Part shown: one piece after another, positions 42,327 to 52,942 of the stretch
Layout of the letters: each line of letters begins with the position of its first letter
How positions within the stretch are numbered: position 1 is the first letter of the stretch
DNA from: Buxus sempervirens
Lineage: Eukaryota > Streptophyta > Magnoliopsida > Buxales > Buxaceae
Assembly: GCA_947561395.2 (NCBI GenBank)
Contig: OX387186.1
Span: forward strand, 48,007,220-48,071,219
DNA length: 64,000 nucleotides
Reading direction: 5' to 3'
Program-made: the position numbers and the translations under genes
Notes under the pieces: model-generated
The model's database searches: none
Told to the model about the DNA's origin: nothing
The model's input: only the letters and a program-made list of their open reading frames with translations

Positions 42327-43663
42327 GAGAGGGTGTTTGGTAACTTGTTTAAAAACAGTTTTTCTGTTTCCAAAAACAAAAAACAAGAAACGTGTTTGGT
42401 TTGATGGTGTTCAGATTGTTTTAAAAAAAAACGATTTCAAAAACATGCCAGATTTCATAAACCTAAAATTTGGGTTTTTAAAAACCAAAAACCGTGTTTT
42501 GAGTTTTTCCTGGTGGCAATTTTGTAATATTCCGAGTCGGGTTATTCTCGACTGCCATCTTCACATTCGGTCTCTTCTTCTTCCATTTTTAGTTCACAAT
42601 GTTATCTTCCCTAACGTGCAAATGATTGCCCCTAAGACAAACGATTCAATGTTGGATAGAATAGCTGGGATTGATCGTGTGAAGTTTTTGAAAGAGGGAT
42701 TCAAGCGAGGCAAATAGATGCCGGGATGGTTCCTGTGAACTAGTTGTATCTCAGATTTATCAGTTATCGGTTGTAATGGTGTTGGGATCCAAGGTGATGT
42801 GAGATTTGAAGGTTAGAAGAGCAGCCTCATTGCTAAAGCAATGAATACGAGCTATATCTTTTCCATTGCAATCGATTAGAACTTTGGATCGGGAAGAGAG
42901 AGAGAGAGAGGGAGAGAGAAGGGATTGATGGGGTTGTTGAGATTGGAAGAGAGAGAGAGAGAGAGAGAATGGAGCAAATGAGAGAGAGAGAGAGGGAACG
43001 GATCGATGGGTTGTTGAGATTGGAATTTACGGAAGAGAGAGTGTGTTTTTATTGTGATACTCAAGGGTATAGTTTTGTAAATTTAAAAACTTCATAAGCT
43101 TCTTTGATATTTTGAAACTTAAAGTTTAAAAAGAACTTTTAAAATGATAACATCTTCCCATAATATTCTTTTATTTCTTTCCTTATAAGTTGCTTCAAAT
43201 AAGCGGCACATTTCTTTCCTTATCTAAGATAATAAAATAATAAAAATAAGAAGATTTTAAGAATAATAAAATTAATACTGTCTTTAAACCTTAAATAAAT
43301 AGAAATAGCTAATGGTACGAGAGTTGTTTAGGATGTAGATATAGGAAGGGAACTTGGTTATTTTTAAATTTTTGGTATAGGATTTTAATTTTATTCGTTT
43401 ATTATTTCCATAGAAATTTTATTATAGTTTAACGGCCTTGCATGTTATATAATAATGCATTTTTGTTGATTTTGAAAACTTTGATCCTTTTTTTTTAATC
43501 AATTATTACCAAACAACTTTTCTGTCACCTGTTTTCAAAAACCCAAAAACAATAATTGTTACCAAACGGGTTTTTTGTCACCTGTTTTCAAAAACCCAAA
43601 AACAGTTGGAACTGATTTTGGTTTTCAAACTGTTTTAAAAAAAAACGTTACCAAACGGCCTCT
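42327..43663. mobile_element. hAT-like non-autonomous element
   Basis: Ends GAGAGGGTGTTTGGTAAC (left) and, inverted, CAGAGGCCGTTTGGTAAC (right). The left end is homologous to 28,650-28,868. The interior contains (GA)n tracts (42,896-43,040) and a tandem pair of a TTTCTGTCACCTGTTTTCAA unit (43,517-43,604). A 199-codon ORF crossing the left end shows no known domain. No clear 8-bp target duplication. Confidence 0.55.
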
Positions 43664-43675
43664 GAAAAAAAAAAG

Positions 43676-43846
43676 GAAAATTGCTTTTTAGTGGTGATTT
43701 TTTAAAACATTCATATTTAGTCATCCAATGCTTCCTCATTGGTAATTAGTAATGCTTATTTCACATAATTAAGAACAAGTGTTATTTCAAATAATTGCAT
43801 GTGTTATTTTTATAAAACATCACTAAACAAATTTTTCCAAAGAAAT
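43676..43846. mobile_element. Small MITE (GGAAAATTGC...TTTTTCC)
   Basis: About 170 bp with inverted ends: GGAAAATTGCTTTTTAGTGG at the left and, inverted, GGAAAAATTTGTTTAGTGAT at the right. Similar in style to the Mutator-type MITE at 36,736. Confidence 0.5.
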
Positions 43847-43849
43847 ACT

Positions 43850-44290
43850 TTATTTTTAATAATTGTTTTAAATTTTATAGCGGCATTTTATAATAAAGTA
43901 CCGTAATAAAATATTTTATAAATTATTGTATAGCAACATCTTATAGACAAGTGCCATGATAATTTGTTTTATAGAGGCATTTTCCTTATAAAATGCTATA
44001 ATAACTTGCTTTATAATGGCATTTCTAAATTGTTTTATAGGGGCATTTAATTAGAAAATGCCGATATAAATTATTTTATAGTGGCATTCTCTAGGAAAAT
44101 GCAGTAATAAATCGTTTTATAGCAGCATTTTTCTATGAAATGTCGTAATACATCATTTTATAGTAGCATGCTTAGAAAAGTGCCATAATAAATTGTTTTA
44201 TAACAGCATTTGCAGATGAAATTCTGTATTAAGGCACTTATAACGACACTTTAATATAAGTGTCCTTATATTAGTGTCGTTACATTACGC
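43850..44290. repeat. Degenerate array of TTTTATAGCGGCATTTT words
   Basis: About eight loosely spaced copies (around 50-60 bp apart) of TTTTATAG(C/T)GGCATTTT with alternating AAAATGCC complements. Probably decayed subterminal repeats of a DNA transposon. Confidence 0.6.
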
Positions 44291-46288
44291 AGTTTTGTTG
44301 TTGTTGGAAGTGATGGATTGAAATCATAGTTAGACCGTATAAAAGGATCCAACATAGCCACCGCCATGCAGCTACATGGAATTGCCTAGTAGGCACATTC
44401 TTGACACATACGGTTGGACTCCTATTACGGGTCACGTAATTCAATCAAACTCGTTTCCTTTGGTACCAAAATCTGGTGGTATTGTGAGACATGGAAATGT
44501 CACTTAGATGACTTCCGAATCATCACACAGGGTTTACTAAAGGGTTGGAGTCGCCACCGTTCAAGTGAAGGTGTGAATGGACACCAAAGGGATCATAAAA
44601 ATGTCAAATAGAGCCAAAGTAGCTCTAATTCAAGGATAAATCCAGAGATCAGGTAAGGGGAATAAGTTATGAGCACGAGAAGGTGTTAGGCACCCCCACT
44701 CATCCGTACAAGACGATTGCCATATGCTTGTTCATGCTCAAATGATTGTTTGCTAATCAAAATAAACAAAGAATGCTTGAAAATAAGCAAACATATGTGT
44801 GATTCCTTCATATGAGTAGTCAATAAATCTGGACTCTCTCTATGGATATATCACCTCTAGAACTTCATGAGTAAATGAAAATCAAAGTAAAAATTGGGGA
44901 AAACCAAGCCAAAGCAAATCTGGAAAAATCAGATCATAAGAGCTTGAAAACTTTGATCACTCATAAATCCTTCGATTTAAACTCAAATCAAATGAAACCA
45001 AAGCCATTAGGAATCTGGTATGAAGTTGAGTACTCAGTAAAAAATTCAGCTCAATCCGATTTAAAACAAGAGAGAAATACTCAGTCAAATCTGCTGTTGT
45101 AAATCAGAAAAAGTAGCGAGTAGGTATCTTTGAAACTCTATTCGTGGAGTTTGGTTCCATATAAATCAATGAAAACTTGCATGTATGAATTATGTGGTGC
45201 CATCTTTCAAATGAAATAGGCCTCATACAAAGCTCCATCCATTTGTGACTTGTGTGACCTCTCGAACATGCCTAGAGGATCATAGATTAACCTAGAACTC
45301 TGCTACAAACAGCTCTGAGTCAATCAAGCACACAAGACACAAATCAAAACAAAAGCTCCTGAAACCAATTGGAATCAAAAATAGACTCTTGAAGGAAAAC
45401 ACAGAGATTAAAATCATTCAAAACGGATTAAAATTGAGCGAATGGTGCTCGATCAAAGCAACAAGTGTAGCAATTTGAACTGAACTGACCTGCCGACTTT
45501 TATCAGATGGTGTCAGCAAAAGGCTCCATAGAAATTGATGAAATTTTCCAAACATAAACTAGACATTCTCACCTATCACATGTCTTTAGAATCACTCAAA
45601 AATTCATCCGGATGATGAAGTTATGAGCATTCTAAGACAGGATACAGGTGCTGTCCTGTTTTGAAACTTTTGAGTAAAAGAGTGAAACCAATGCATGTGT
45701 GCAAGTAGATTCGACCCAAAATAGCTTGAAATCTTTAAAAACAACCTCATGAACTCCTAAAAGTTCAATCTAAGGCCAAGGATCTCAGATTTACCATATT
45801 GAATATGGTGAATCCAAGATCTAGCCTATTCTTGATGAAAACAGTGAAAAGTGTGTGAAAGTGTAAATCACATTTATGGGAGAAGGTTGGGATCCATTGC
45901 TATAGAGAGCATGGATCCCTGTATCTCCTCCAAATTTAAATACAAATAACACCATACTCATAATCAATCACAAGATCAACATGCATGTTATTCAAAGTAG
46001 GTTCTAAGCCTAAGGTTCCATTCCAACTTTTTCCCCGGGCTCTCTCTTCACGTTTTACGGCTAGAGAGGATTCTTAGGTACTTTGGAAGTGGTAGAAGTT
46101 ATCACCAAGGCATTACACTACAGAAAGGTAGAAGTGAGAGTTGAAATGTAAAGAGGAAGCTGGAAAAATAACTGGATCTTTACCTTAGTAGCTTGAGAGT
46201 CTTGAGACAGCAATCCGGCAGAGGTTCACTTCTTCTTCTAGAGCTTCCAAGCTTCAAATTATCAGCCATTTGCAAGAGGAGGACTCCT

Positions 46289-46297
46289 CTATTTATA
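46289..46297 (-). promoter_or_regulatory. TATA box of family-C LTR copy 1
   Basis: TATAAATAG on the minus strand in the context GTGCCTATAAATAGAGGAG, conserved in the second copy at 51,885-51,893. Confidence 0.65.
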
Positions 46298-46497
46298 GGC
46301 ACATCCAAGGGTATAAAAGTCCCAAGGGTATTCCAATAAACTCTTCTAGATTGTTCCAATTCACATTAAAGGCATGAATTGGTGTAAATCTACAAGTTTC
46401 GGAGGTTAAAACAGGGAGTTCAAGCTTCCCAGAGAGAGGTAATATGCGTAAATAAGGCTCAGAAATCGAGTCTTTTTGCAAATGCATGAAATGGGCA

Positions 46498-46709
46498 AAA
46501 CCGCATACACAGTGCGGTTTGAACTAAACCGCCCTCTGTATGCGGTTTCAATGCAAAATGCCCTCAACCGCAGATACAGAGCGGTCCACGACGTGGCCTA
46601 ACGGCCTAAGCTTCTAGAAGCCATGTGGCAGCCCACTTGCGTGCACGAGAGAAGCATGAATTGCAACCGCACTGTGTGTGCGGTTGCAACCGCATACACA
46701 ATGCGGTTG
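46498..46709. repeat. Five hairpins with 9-nt loops closed by ACCGC/GCGGT
   Basis: AAACCGC/GCGGTTT around ATACACAGT (46,498-46,520). AAACCGC/GCGGTTT around CCTCTGTAT (46,526-46,548). ACCGC/GCGGT around AGATACAGA (46,567-46,585). TTGCAACCGC/GCGGTTGCAA around ACTGTGTGT (46,661-46,689). CAACCGC/GCGGTTG around ATACACAAT (46,687-46,709). All loops are exactly 9 nt and appear in either orientation. Confidence 0.9.
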
Positions 46710-46788
46710 AGACCAAATTAACAAAAACCATAGTATATATGCGGTCAGCACATTTTTGGTTGGTTTTGAGCCTTACCTGCATAGGCAA

Positions 46789-46876
46789 GGCTTATTTACA
46801 TGTAATATCGTTTAAGTAAATGTCCTCGTATTTTTTAATCTCCATTTACTTAAGATATTACATGTAAATAAGCAAA
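46789..46876. repeat. Long palindrome, family-C copy 1
   Basis: CTTATTTACATGTAATATCG followed by TTTAAGTAAATG pairs with CATTTACTTAAGATATTACA followed by TGTAAATAAG, around a 25-bp centre. The arm is about 30 bp with only a 2-bp bulge. Confidence 0.88.
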
Positions 46877-47322
46877 TACTCCCCCTAATTTGAATCCATT
46901 AAAAATAGTTCCAGACCCAAATTCCAAGTGAATGAAAAAGTCAACTTTCCAGTTTAAGGCTAAATTCTGATTTTTCAGGTCCGGTAAAAAGATTCAACAT
47001 GTTAATACAAAGGTATTTATCAAGATTTAAATGCTCAAAAAATTCATTTATGCAATAACATTGCTAAAAACCTCATTACCGAGAAAAATCAACTTGAAAT
47101 CTTGCCTTAAAAAATATTTCATTTTTTGGGGTCAAAAGTCAACAAAATTCAACCGGAAAAGTTTGACTTTGCATAAAAGATTGGATTTTGGTTTTTTCTT
47201 TTGTGGTTTTGGATTCAAATGGGTTAAGGATCTCAAACCCAATGCTAAGAATTGAAAATTCCAATAAAATATTTCTCTCCTTCAAGATTTATAAAAAATC
47301 GTGCAAATTTGGGGTGTCTACA

Positions 47323-47499
47323 GGTACTATGGCACAACCAGTTGGGATGTGTTTTGGAGTGTCACCGTGTCAGCCGCTAATTGAAAGGGGGCATCCATCT
47401 GTCCAACACATTTGGTCTACTTCCAAAATCCGGTGGTGCTGTGATACCATTGGCTGGGATGTGTTTTGGGGCATGGGGCCCCCTATTGAAATGGGGCAT
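47323..47499. repeat. Diverged tandem repeat in host DNA
   Basis: Units of about 110 bp containing GGGATGTGTTTTGG and CAAAATCCGGTGG. One unit is split by the family-C solo LTR (its left part is at 44,450-44,482). Confidence 0.55.
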
Positions 47500-47504
47500 C
47501 CACT

Positions 47505-47891
47505 GTTATGTGCCTAACCGTTGCTCCAAAAGCCCTAAGGCTTATGGAGACTTCGTTGGTTAAGCACTTAACATTTAGGACCGTAACATTTCACCACGCT
47601 TCCGTGGCCGACGTCCACGGCGGCCCACTCTATCAACACTAACCCAGTGGTAGCCCTTTCCCTCTTGGCGGCCGGCTTCATTCATCTATCAGTATTCAAT
47701 GACTTAGCACCATGCCCATACATAATACCAAGTTATTTTAATCCAGCCTATAGGTCGCCTCCTCTGAGACTCGAACCCGGGACGTGGTGGTTGGCTCCGA
47801 TACCATTTGTATGTGCCTAATCGTTGCTCCAAAAGCCCCAAGGCTTATGGAGACTTCGTTGGTTAAGCACTTAACATTTAGGACCGTAACA
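47505..47891 (-). mobile_element. Complete TRIM retroelement
   Basis: 387 bp with direct terminal repeats of about 84 bp (47,505-47,588 and 47,808-47,891, few differences) and a perfect 5-bp target duplication TCCAC (47,500-47,504 and 47,892-47,896). On the minus strand the LTR starts TGTTACGGTCC. TGGTATCGGAGCC (47,805-47,793) follows two bases after the LTR, a match to the initiator-Met tRNA primer site TGGTATCAGAGC with one change. The 220-bp interior codes for nothing. It must be mobilised by another element's enzymes. Confidence 0.92.
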
Positions 47892-47896
47892 TCCAC

Positions 47897-48534
47897 CTGT
47901 CCATTCCACGCTAGTATTGGATGAAAAGGTCTCCCATCCGTCTATTTCATGTTGGTACCATAGAAGAAACAGTCTTGGTTCAATCCCAATATTTATAGGG
48001 CCCGTTAGGAGTGGGATGATATCTTCTATTGCCATGTCGAGCATTTCAGGGTTGGGCTTTTCTCAACAAAAATCATTTTTTTTCCTTACACTTTCAAAAG
48101 CAAAAACTTGCAACCATTGGATTCTCCATGTATCAGCATTTGAATCAAGCTCCCTTGGCAATTATAGTTAACTAAGGCAGACGATTTCAAACCACCTGGA
48201 GCAACTAATATTTATTAGCCTCATGAGGAGTAACATGTAAGAAGTTCAAACATGAATTTTTAAAGTTAGGTATATATGTGTTCACACCTGTCATGACCCG
48301 GTAGTTAAGAAGAGCCACATGGCAAGAGACTCTCTTAAAATATGGATGTTGGGTCTGTTAAGAAACTCCCACTAAGTGAAAGGTGGGGTTAGTTGAGAAA
48401 TCTATCAATTGTTTGTTCAAAGTGGGGTCCCAATTTCCTAACCGATTAAGAGAGTGAGATTGTTTAGAAAACTTCCCAACTAAGAAAGAAGCCTATAAAA
48501 ATGAACTTGAAGGCAAATGCCTCCTTTTGGATGA
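47897..48534. other. Intergenic, no gene seen
   Basis: 48,290-48,510 has a CATGACCC...AAACTCCCA-rich stretch with no known ends. No coding signal. Confidence 0.4.
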
Positions 48535-48909
48535 TTTCCTCAATGCATTGGCTTCCAGCACTAGGTTCTTAGAATTCATCGATCAAAGACCTCGCTAGTA
48601 GACTGCACAATAATATTTAGCAAAGGCAAACTCTTTTAAAGAAGATAAAATATAGGGATTGGGGCTTTCAAAATACGTTCTCTTTTATCAAAATATTTCT
48701 CCTACGACCAAGAAATCCTTCAATAAATAGTGAATGAACCATTTCACGTTCATGAGGCACCCCATTAAAAAAAACCTGTTAAGAGCAAAGCATAACGGTC
48801 AAAAAATCCTATTAAAAACAATACTAAAATAAGGGAACGCCAAGAATCTCAATTTTGAGACTTCTTCAAGGTGTTCAAATACAACAAACATATCATATCA
48901 TGGTATGGA
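48535..48909. repeat. Segmental copy B, left part
   Basis: Matches 29,509-30,290 (copy A), without the 248-bp insertion and with other deletions. The copia element separates this from the rest of copy B at 57,238-57,865. Confidence 0.7.
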
Positions 48910-48914
48910 TCTCC

Positions 48915-49104
48915 TATTGGCGTGCGCTGTCCTACCAGAATCAAATCAGATTATCTATAGAAATTGTCTCTTTGTAAAATCCCTTACTTAAAGGGAAACC
49001 ATAATTATAGCCTTAAATCATGTATATCTTAGAATAGTTTTCTTGTATCTACAAAAACCTATGTACTCTATTATTGGAAGAGAAAAAAATAGGAACTTTT
49101 GACG
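48915..49104 (+). mobile_element. 5' LTR of the copia element
   Basis: Starts TATTGGCGTG (TGTTGGCGTG in the 3' copy) and ends TTTTGACG (TTTTGACA in the 3' copy), so both terminal dinucleotides have mutated in this copy. Confidence 0.92.
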
Positions 49105-49119
49105 TGGTATCAGAGCAGG
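49105..49119 (+). other. Primer-binding site of the copia element
   Basis: TGGTATCAGAGCAGG directly after the LTR, complementary to the 3' end of plant initiator-Met tRNA. Confidence 0.9.
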
Positions 49120-49175
49120 TTCCTAGGATATTCACTCTGTCTACCCACTAATCAGAACCTCCTGCCTTTGGCAAC

Positions 49176-50070
49176 CATGGTAGAGCCTAGTCTCGATGAC
49201 TGGACAACAAAAAATAACAAAGGCCTTGACCAAAGTCTAGACCTCCTCTCAAACCTCATCTGATTTCTCGAATGCTCCTATCGGCATTAAGTTGGACGAA
49301 TCCAACTATGCCTTATGGTCCCAAGTTGTTGAGATGTACATCTCAGGGAAAGACAAACTGGGATATATTACTAGCGACACACCACAAACTCTCGAAACCG
49401 ATCCATTTTTCCGGAAATGGATGACTGAAAATGCCATTGTCAAAGGATGGCTGATCAACTTGATGGACCCCTCCTTGATTGGTAATTTTATTCGATTCTC
49501 AGCTACTAAACAGGTATGGGACTTGATTGCTACAAATTTTTTGGATGGGACTGATACATCCCAAGTATATGACCTTTGGCGTCGTGTAACTCGCATGAGG
49601 CAGGCGGGTGGATCCATTGAAAAATATTACACTGATCTTCAAGGTTTATGGCACGAAATTGACTTTCGTCGTTTGAACCCAATGAAATGTGCAGGGGATA
49701 TTCAAAAATATAACTCCATTCTACAAGAAGATAGAGTTATACCTTCCTCGATGGCTTAGATGATTGTTTGGACAAGGTTCAAAATGATGTCCTTCAGTTA
49801 CAACCCTTCATTACAGTTGAGCAGGTGTATGCTCATGTCCGACGTGAAGACATTAGGCAAGCAGTAATGACATCCGGTAGTGACATTGCTCTAGGTGCAG
49901 TTATGGCATCTAAAGGATTCAAACCCGGCAAACCAAAATCAAAACCTCAATCTGATGGAAGGAAATGCACCCATTGTGGAAACATGAAGCATACCTGTGA
50001 AACTTGCTTTAAGTTACATGAGTATCCAGAGTGGTGGAATGACTTTCAGGTATGGAAAAAACATGAGGGG
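49176..50070 (+). pseudogene. Copia gag
   Basis: From an ATG at 49,176 the frame is soon lost. The segment 49,292-49,759 is recognisably copia gag (MDESNYALWSQVVEMYISGK at its start, then a VWDLIATNFLDGTDTSQVYD block). A one-base shift near 49,745 moves the frame, and gag continues to the CCHC zinc knuckle CTHCGNMKHTCETC at about 49,969-50,010. It stops where the solo LTR inserted (target ACTGG, 50,071-50,075). Confidence 0.82.
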
Positions 50071-51884
50071 ACTGGTGTGAGACATGGATTCGTCATCTCG
50101 GATGACTTCCGATATCGTCACGCGGGGATCGAAAAAAATAAGAGTCGCCACCATCCAAGTTAAGGTGTGAATGGACACCAAAAGGTTCATAGACGTCAAA
50201 TAGAGCCAAAGTAGCTCTAATACAAGGGAAATCCAGAGATTGGGTACGGGGAATCATTTATGAGCGGGGGAAGGTGTGAGGCACCCCCACTCATCCGTCT
50301 AAGACGGTTACCACATGCTTGCTTATACTTTAGAATCATTTTTCTAACAAAATGGGCAAAAGGGTGCTTTCAACAAACACCATGTATGTAATCATTCCAC
50401 ATGAGAAGTCTAATGAACTTAGGCTCTCTTTGTGGATTCATCACTTCTAAAACCTCATGAGTGAAGGAAAATCAAAGTAAAAAAAGAGGAAAATCCGGCT
50501 AAGGCAAATCTGGAGAAATTCGGTCAAAAGAGCTTGAAAGCTTTGATAAACCATAACTCATTCAATTTAAATCTAAATCAAATGAAACCAAAGCCATTTG
50601 AAAACTGGTATATATTGGAATATACAGTAAAAAAATCAGCTCGATCCGATTCAAAACTAGAGAGAAATCCACATATGAAATCTGCTGTTATAACTCAGAA
50701 AAAGTGTTAAGTAGGCATTTTCAAAGCTCTATTCGTGGAGTTTGGCTCAATATAAATCCCTGAAAATTGGTATGGAGCAAGTATATAGTGCCATCTTTCC
50801 AAAGAAAAAAACCTCACACCAATCTCTATCCGGATGTGACTTGTGTGCTCTCTTGAACAGGCCTAAAAGACCACAGATGAGCTCTGGACTATGCCAGCGA
50901 GCACCTCTGAGTCAATTGAACACCCAAGGCACAAAACAGATTGAAATCTGCTGAAACCAATTGGAAATGAAAATAGACTTCTCAAAGAAAACTCAGAAAC
51001 TGGAATCATAGGAAACGGATTAAAACTGAGCAAATAGTGCACCATCAAAGCGGCAAGTTCAGCAATCTGGACTGAACTGTCTTACAAACTTTGAAGAGAT
51101 GGTGTCAAAAATTGGCTACATAAAAGTGGATGAAAATTTCCAGATATAAACTAGACATATTCATCTATCACATGTCTTTGGAATCACTCAAAAATTCATC
51201 CGGATGATGAAGTTATGAGCATTCTAAGACATGGTACAGATGCTGCCCTGTTTTGAAAAACCTTGAGTAAAAGTGTGAAACCAGTGCATGTGTGCAAGTG
51301 GATTCGACCAAAATAACTTGAAATCATGAAAAACAACTCATGAAGTCCTAGAAATTCATTCTAAGGCCAGAGATCTCAGATTTTCCATATTGAGCATGGA
51401 GAATCCAAGATCTAGCCTATTTGATGCAAAACAGTGAAAAAGTGTGTGATATTGGTAAAAACACCTATCTAGGAGAAAATCAAAATCCATTGCTATTGAG
51501 AGCATGGATCATGTTGATTTCTCCATATTCAAATAGCACAAATAATCAGCATATAAAAATAACATGCAAATCATTCAAGGTAGGATCTAGCCTAAAGGAT
51601 CCATTCCATCTTCCTTTTCCCAAGGCTCTCTCTTCACGTTTTACGGCTAGAGAGGATTCCCAGGTACTTTGGAAGAGGAATGGGGCTTGCCAACAACCAC
51701 AAACTGGCTTTACACTACAGAAAGGTAGAAGTTAGGAGTGAAATGTAAAGAGGAAGCAATAAACCCAAATGAGCTTTACCTTTAGTAGCTTGAGCAGTTG
51801 AGTAGGAAATCCAGCAGAGCTTCCCTTCTTCCAGCAGAGCTTCCAAGCTTCAAATTATCAGCCATTTGCAAGAGGAGGACCCCT

Positions 51885-51893
51885 CTATTTATA
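51885..51893 (-). promoter_or_regulatory. TATA box of family-C LTR copy 2
   Basis: TATAAATAG on the minus strand in a GGCCTATAAATAGAGGGG context, matching copy 1. Confidence 0.65.
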
Positions 51894-52093
51894 GGCCAAG
51901 TCAAGGGTAGAAGAGTCCCAAGGGTAGGCCAAAAAAGCCTTCTAGATTATTCCAATTCTCCTCCAAGGCTTGAATTGGAGTAATTCAGCAAGTTTCGGAG
52001 GGTGAAATAGGGAATTCAAGTCCCTGAGAGAGAGGTAATGTGCGTAAATAAGGCTCAGAGATCGAGCCTTTTCGCAAATGCACGAAACAGCCA

Positions 52094-52372
52094 AAACCGT
52101 ATACTCAGTGCGGTTTCTACAGAACCGTTCTATATGTGCGGTTTCTATGCAAATTCATCTCAACCGCACATACAGGGCGGTTCAATTCAGTTACGCTCGT
52201 CATGATTGCTGTCGACGTGTCTCAACGGCCGAAGCTTCCGAAAGCCACGTGGCAGCTCACGCAACAAGCATGAACATCAACCGTGCTGTGTATGCGGTTG
52301 CAACCGTACATGCAGTGCGGTTCAGACCAAATTCTCAAAAACCGCACATATACCACGGTCAGCACACTTTTG
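52094..52372. repeat. Six hairpins with 9-nt loops, family-C copy 2
   Basis: Stems of AACCG(C or T)/GCGGTT with 9-nt loops ATACTCAGT, TCTATATGT, ACATACAGG, GCTGTGTAT and ACATGCAGT, plus a weaker ACCGC/ACGGT one. Several closing pairs are T-G instead of C-G, consistent with C to T change at CG sites. Confidence 0.85.
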
Positions 52373-52942
52373 GTTGGTTTTGAGCCTTAGCTGCACAGGC
52401 CAGGCTTATTTACATGTAATATCGTTTAAGTAAATGTCCTCGTATTTTTTTAATCTCCATTTACTTAAGATATTACATGTAAATAAGCAAACACCCCCCC
52501 CCCCCCCCATTTGAATCCATTAAAAATATTTCCAGACCCAAATTCCAAGTGAATAAAAAGTCAACTTTCCAGTTCCAGGCTAAATTCCAATTTTTCAGGT
52601 CCGGTAAAAAGATTCAACATGTTAATACCAAGGTATTCGTCAAGATTAAAAATCTCAAAAAATTCATTTATGCAATAACATTGCTAAAAACCTGATTACC
52701 GGGAAAAATTATCTTCAAATCTTGCTTTAAAAAATATTTCATTTTCTGGGGTCAAAAGTCAACAAAATTCAACCCGAAAAAGTTTGACTTTGTATAAAAG
52801 ATTGAATTCGGGCCTTTTCCTTTGCGGCTTTGGATTCAAATGGGTTAAGGATCTCAAACCCAATGCTAAGAATTGAAAATTCAATAAAATATTTCTCTCC
52901 TTCAAGATTTATCAAAAATCGTGCAATTTTTGGGTGTCTACA

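Larger units (their letters stand above)
44483..47322 (-). mobile_element. Family-C solo LTR, copy 1
   Basis: Minus orientation: starts TGTAGACACCCC at 47,322 and ends CCATGTCTCACA at 44,483, 2,840 bp. The flanks GGTAT and GGTAC are a 4-of-5 target duplication. It aligns end to end with 50,076-52,942. In sense order it holds a long palindrome (46,789-46,876), a five-hairpin array (46,498-46,709), a TATA box (46,289-46,297) and the U5 word GGTGGCGACTCC near 44,550. No internal genes. Confidence 0.88.
50076..52942 (-). mobile_element. Family-C solo LTR, copy 2, inside the copia element
   Basis: Minus orientation: TGTAGACACCC at 52,942 to CCATGTCTCACA at 50,076, 2,867 bp. Perfect target duplication ACTGG (50,071-50,075 and 52,943-52,947). 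The same modules as copy 1: palindrome (about 52,405-52,486), hairpin array (about 52,094-52,372), TATA box at 51,885-51,893 and U5 word GGTGGCGACTCTT near 50,145. A 16-base C run lies at about 52,493-52,508. No internal genes. Confidence 0.93.

Noticed and set aside
42118-42717. 199-codon plus ORF
   Set aside because: Starts outside and runs into the hAT-like element, AT-rich, no domain.
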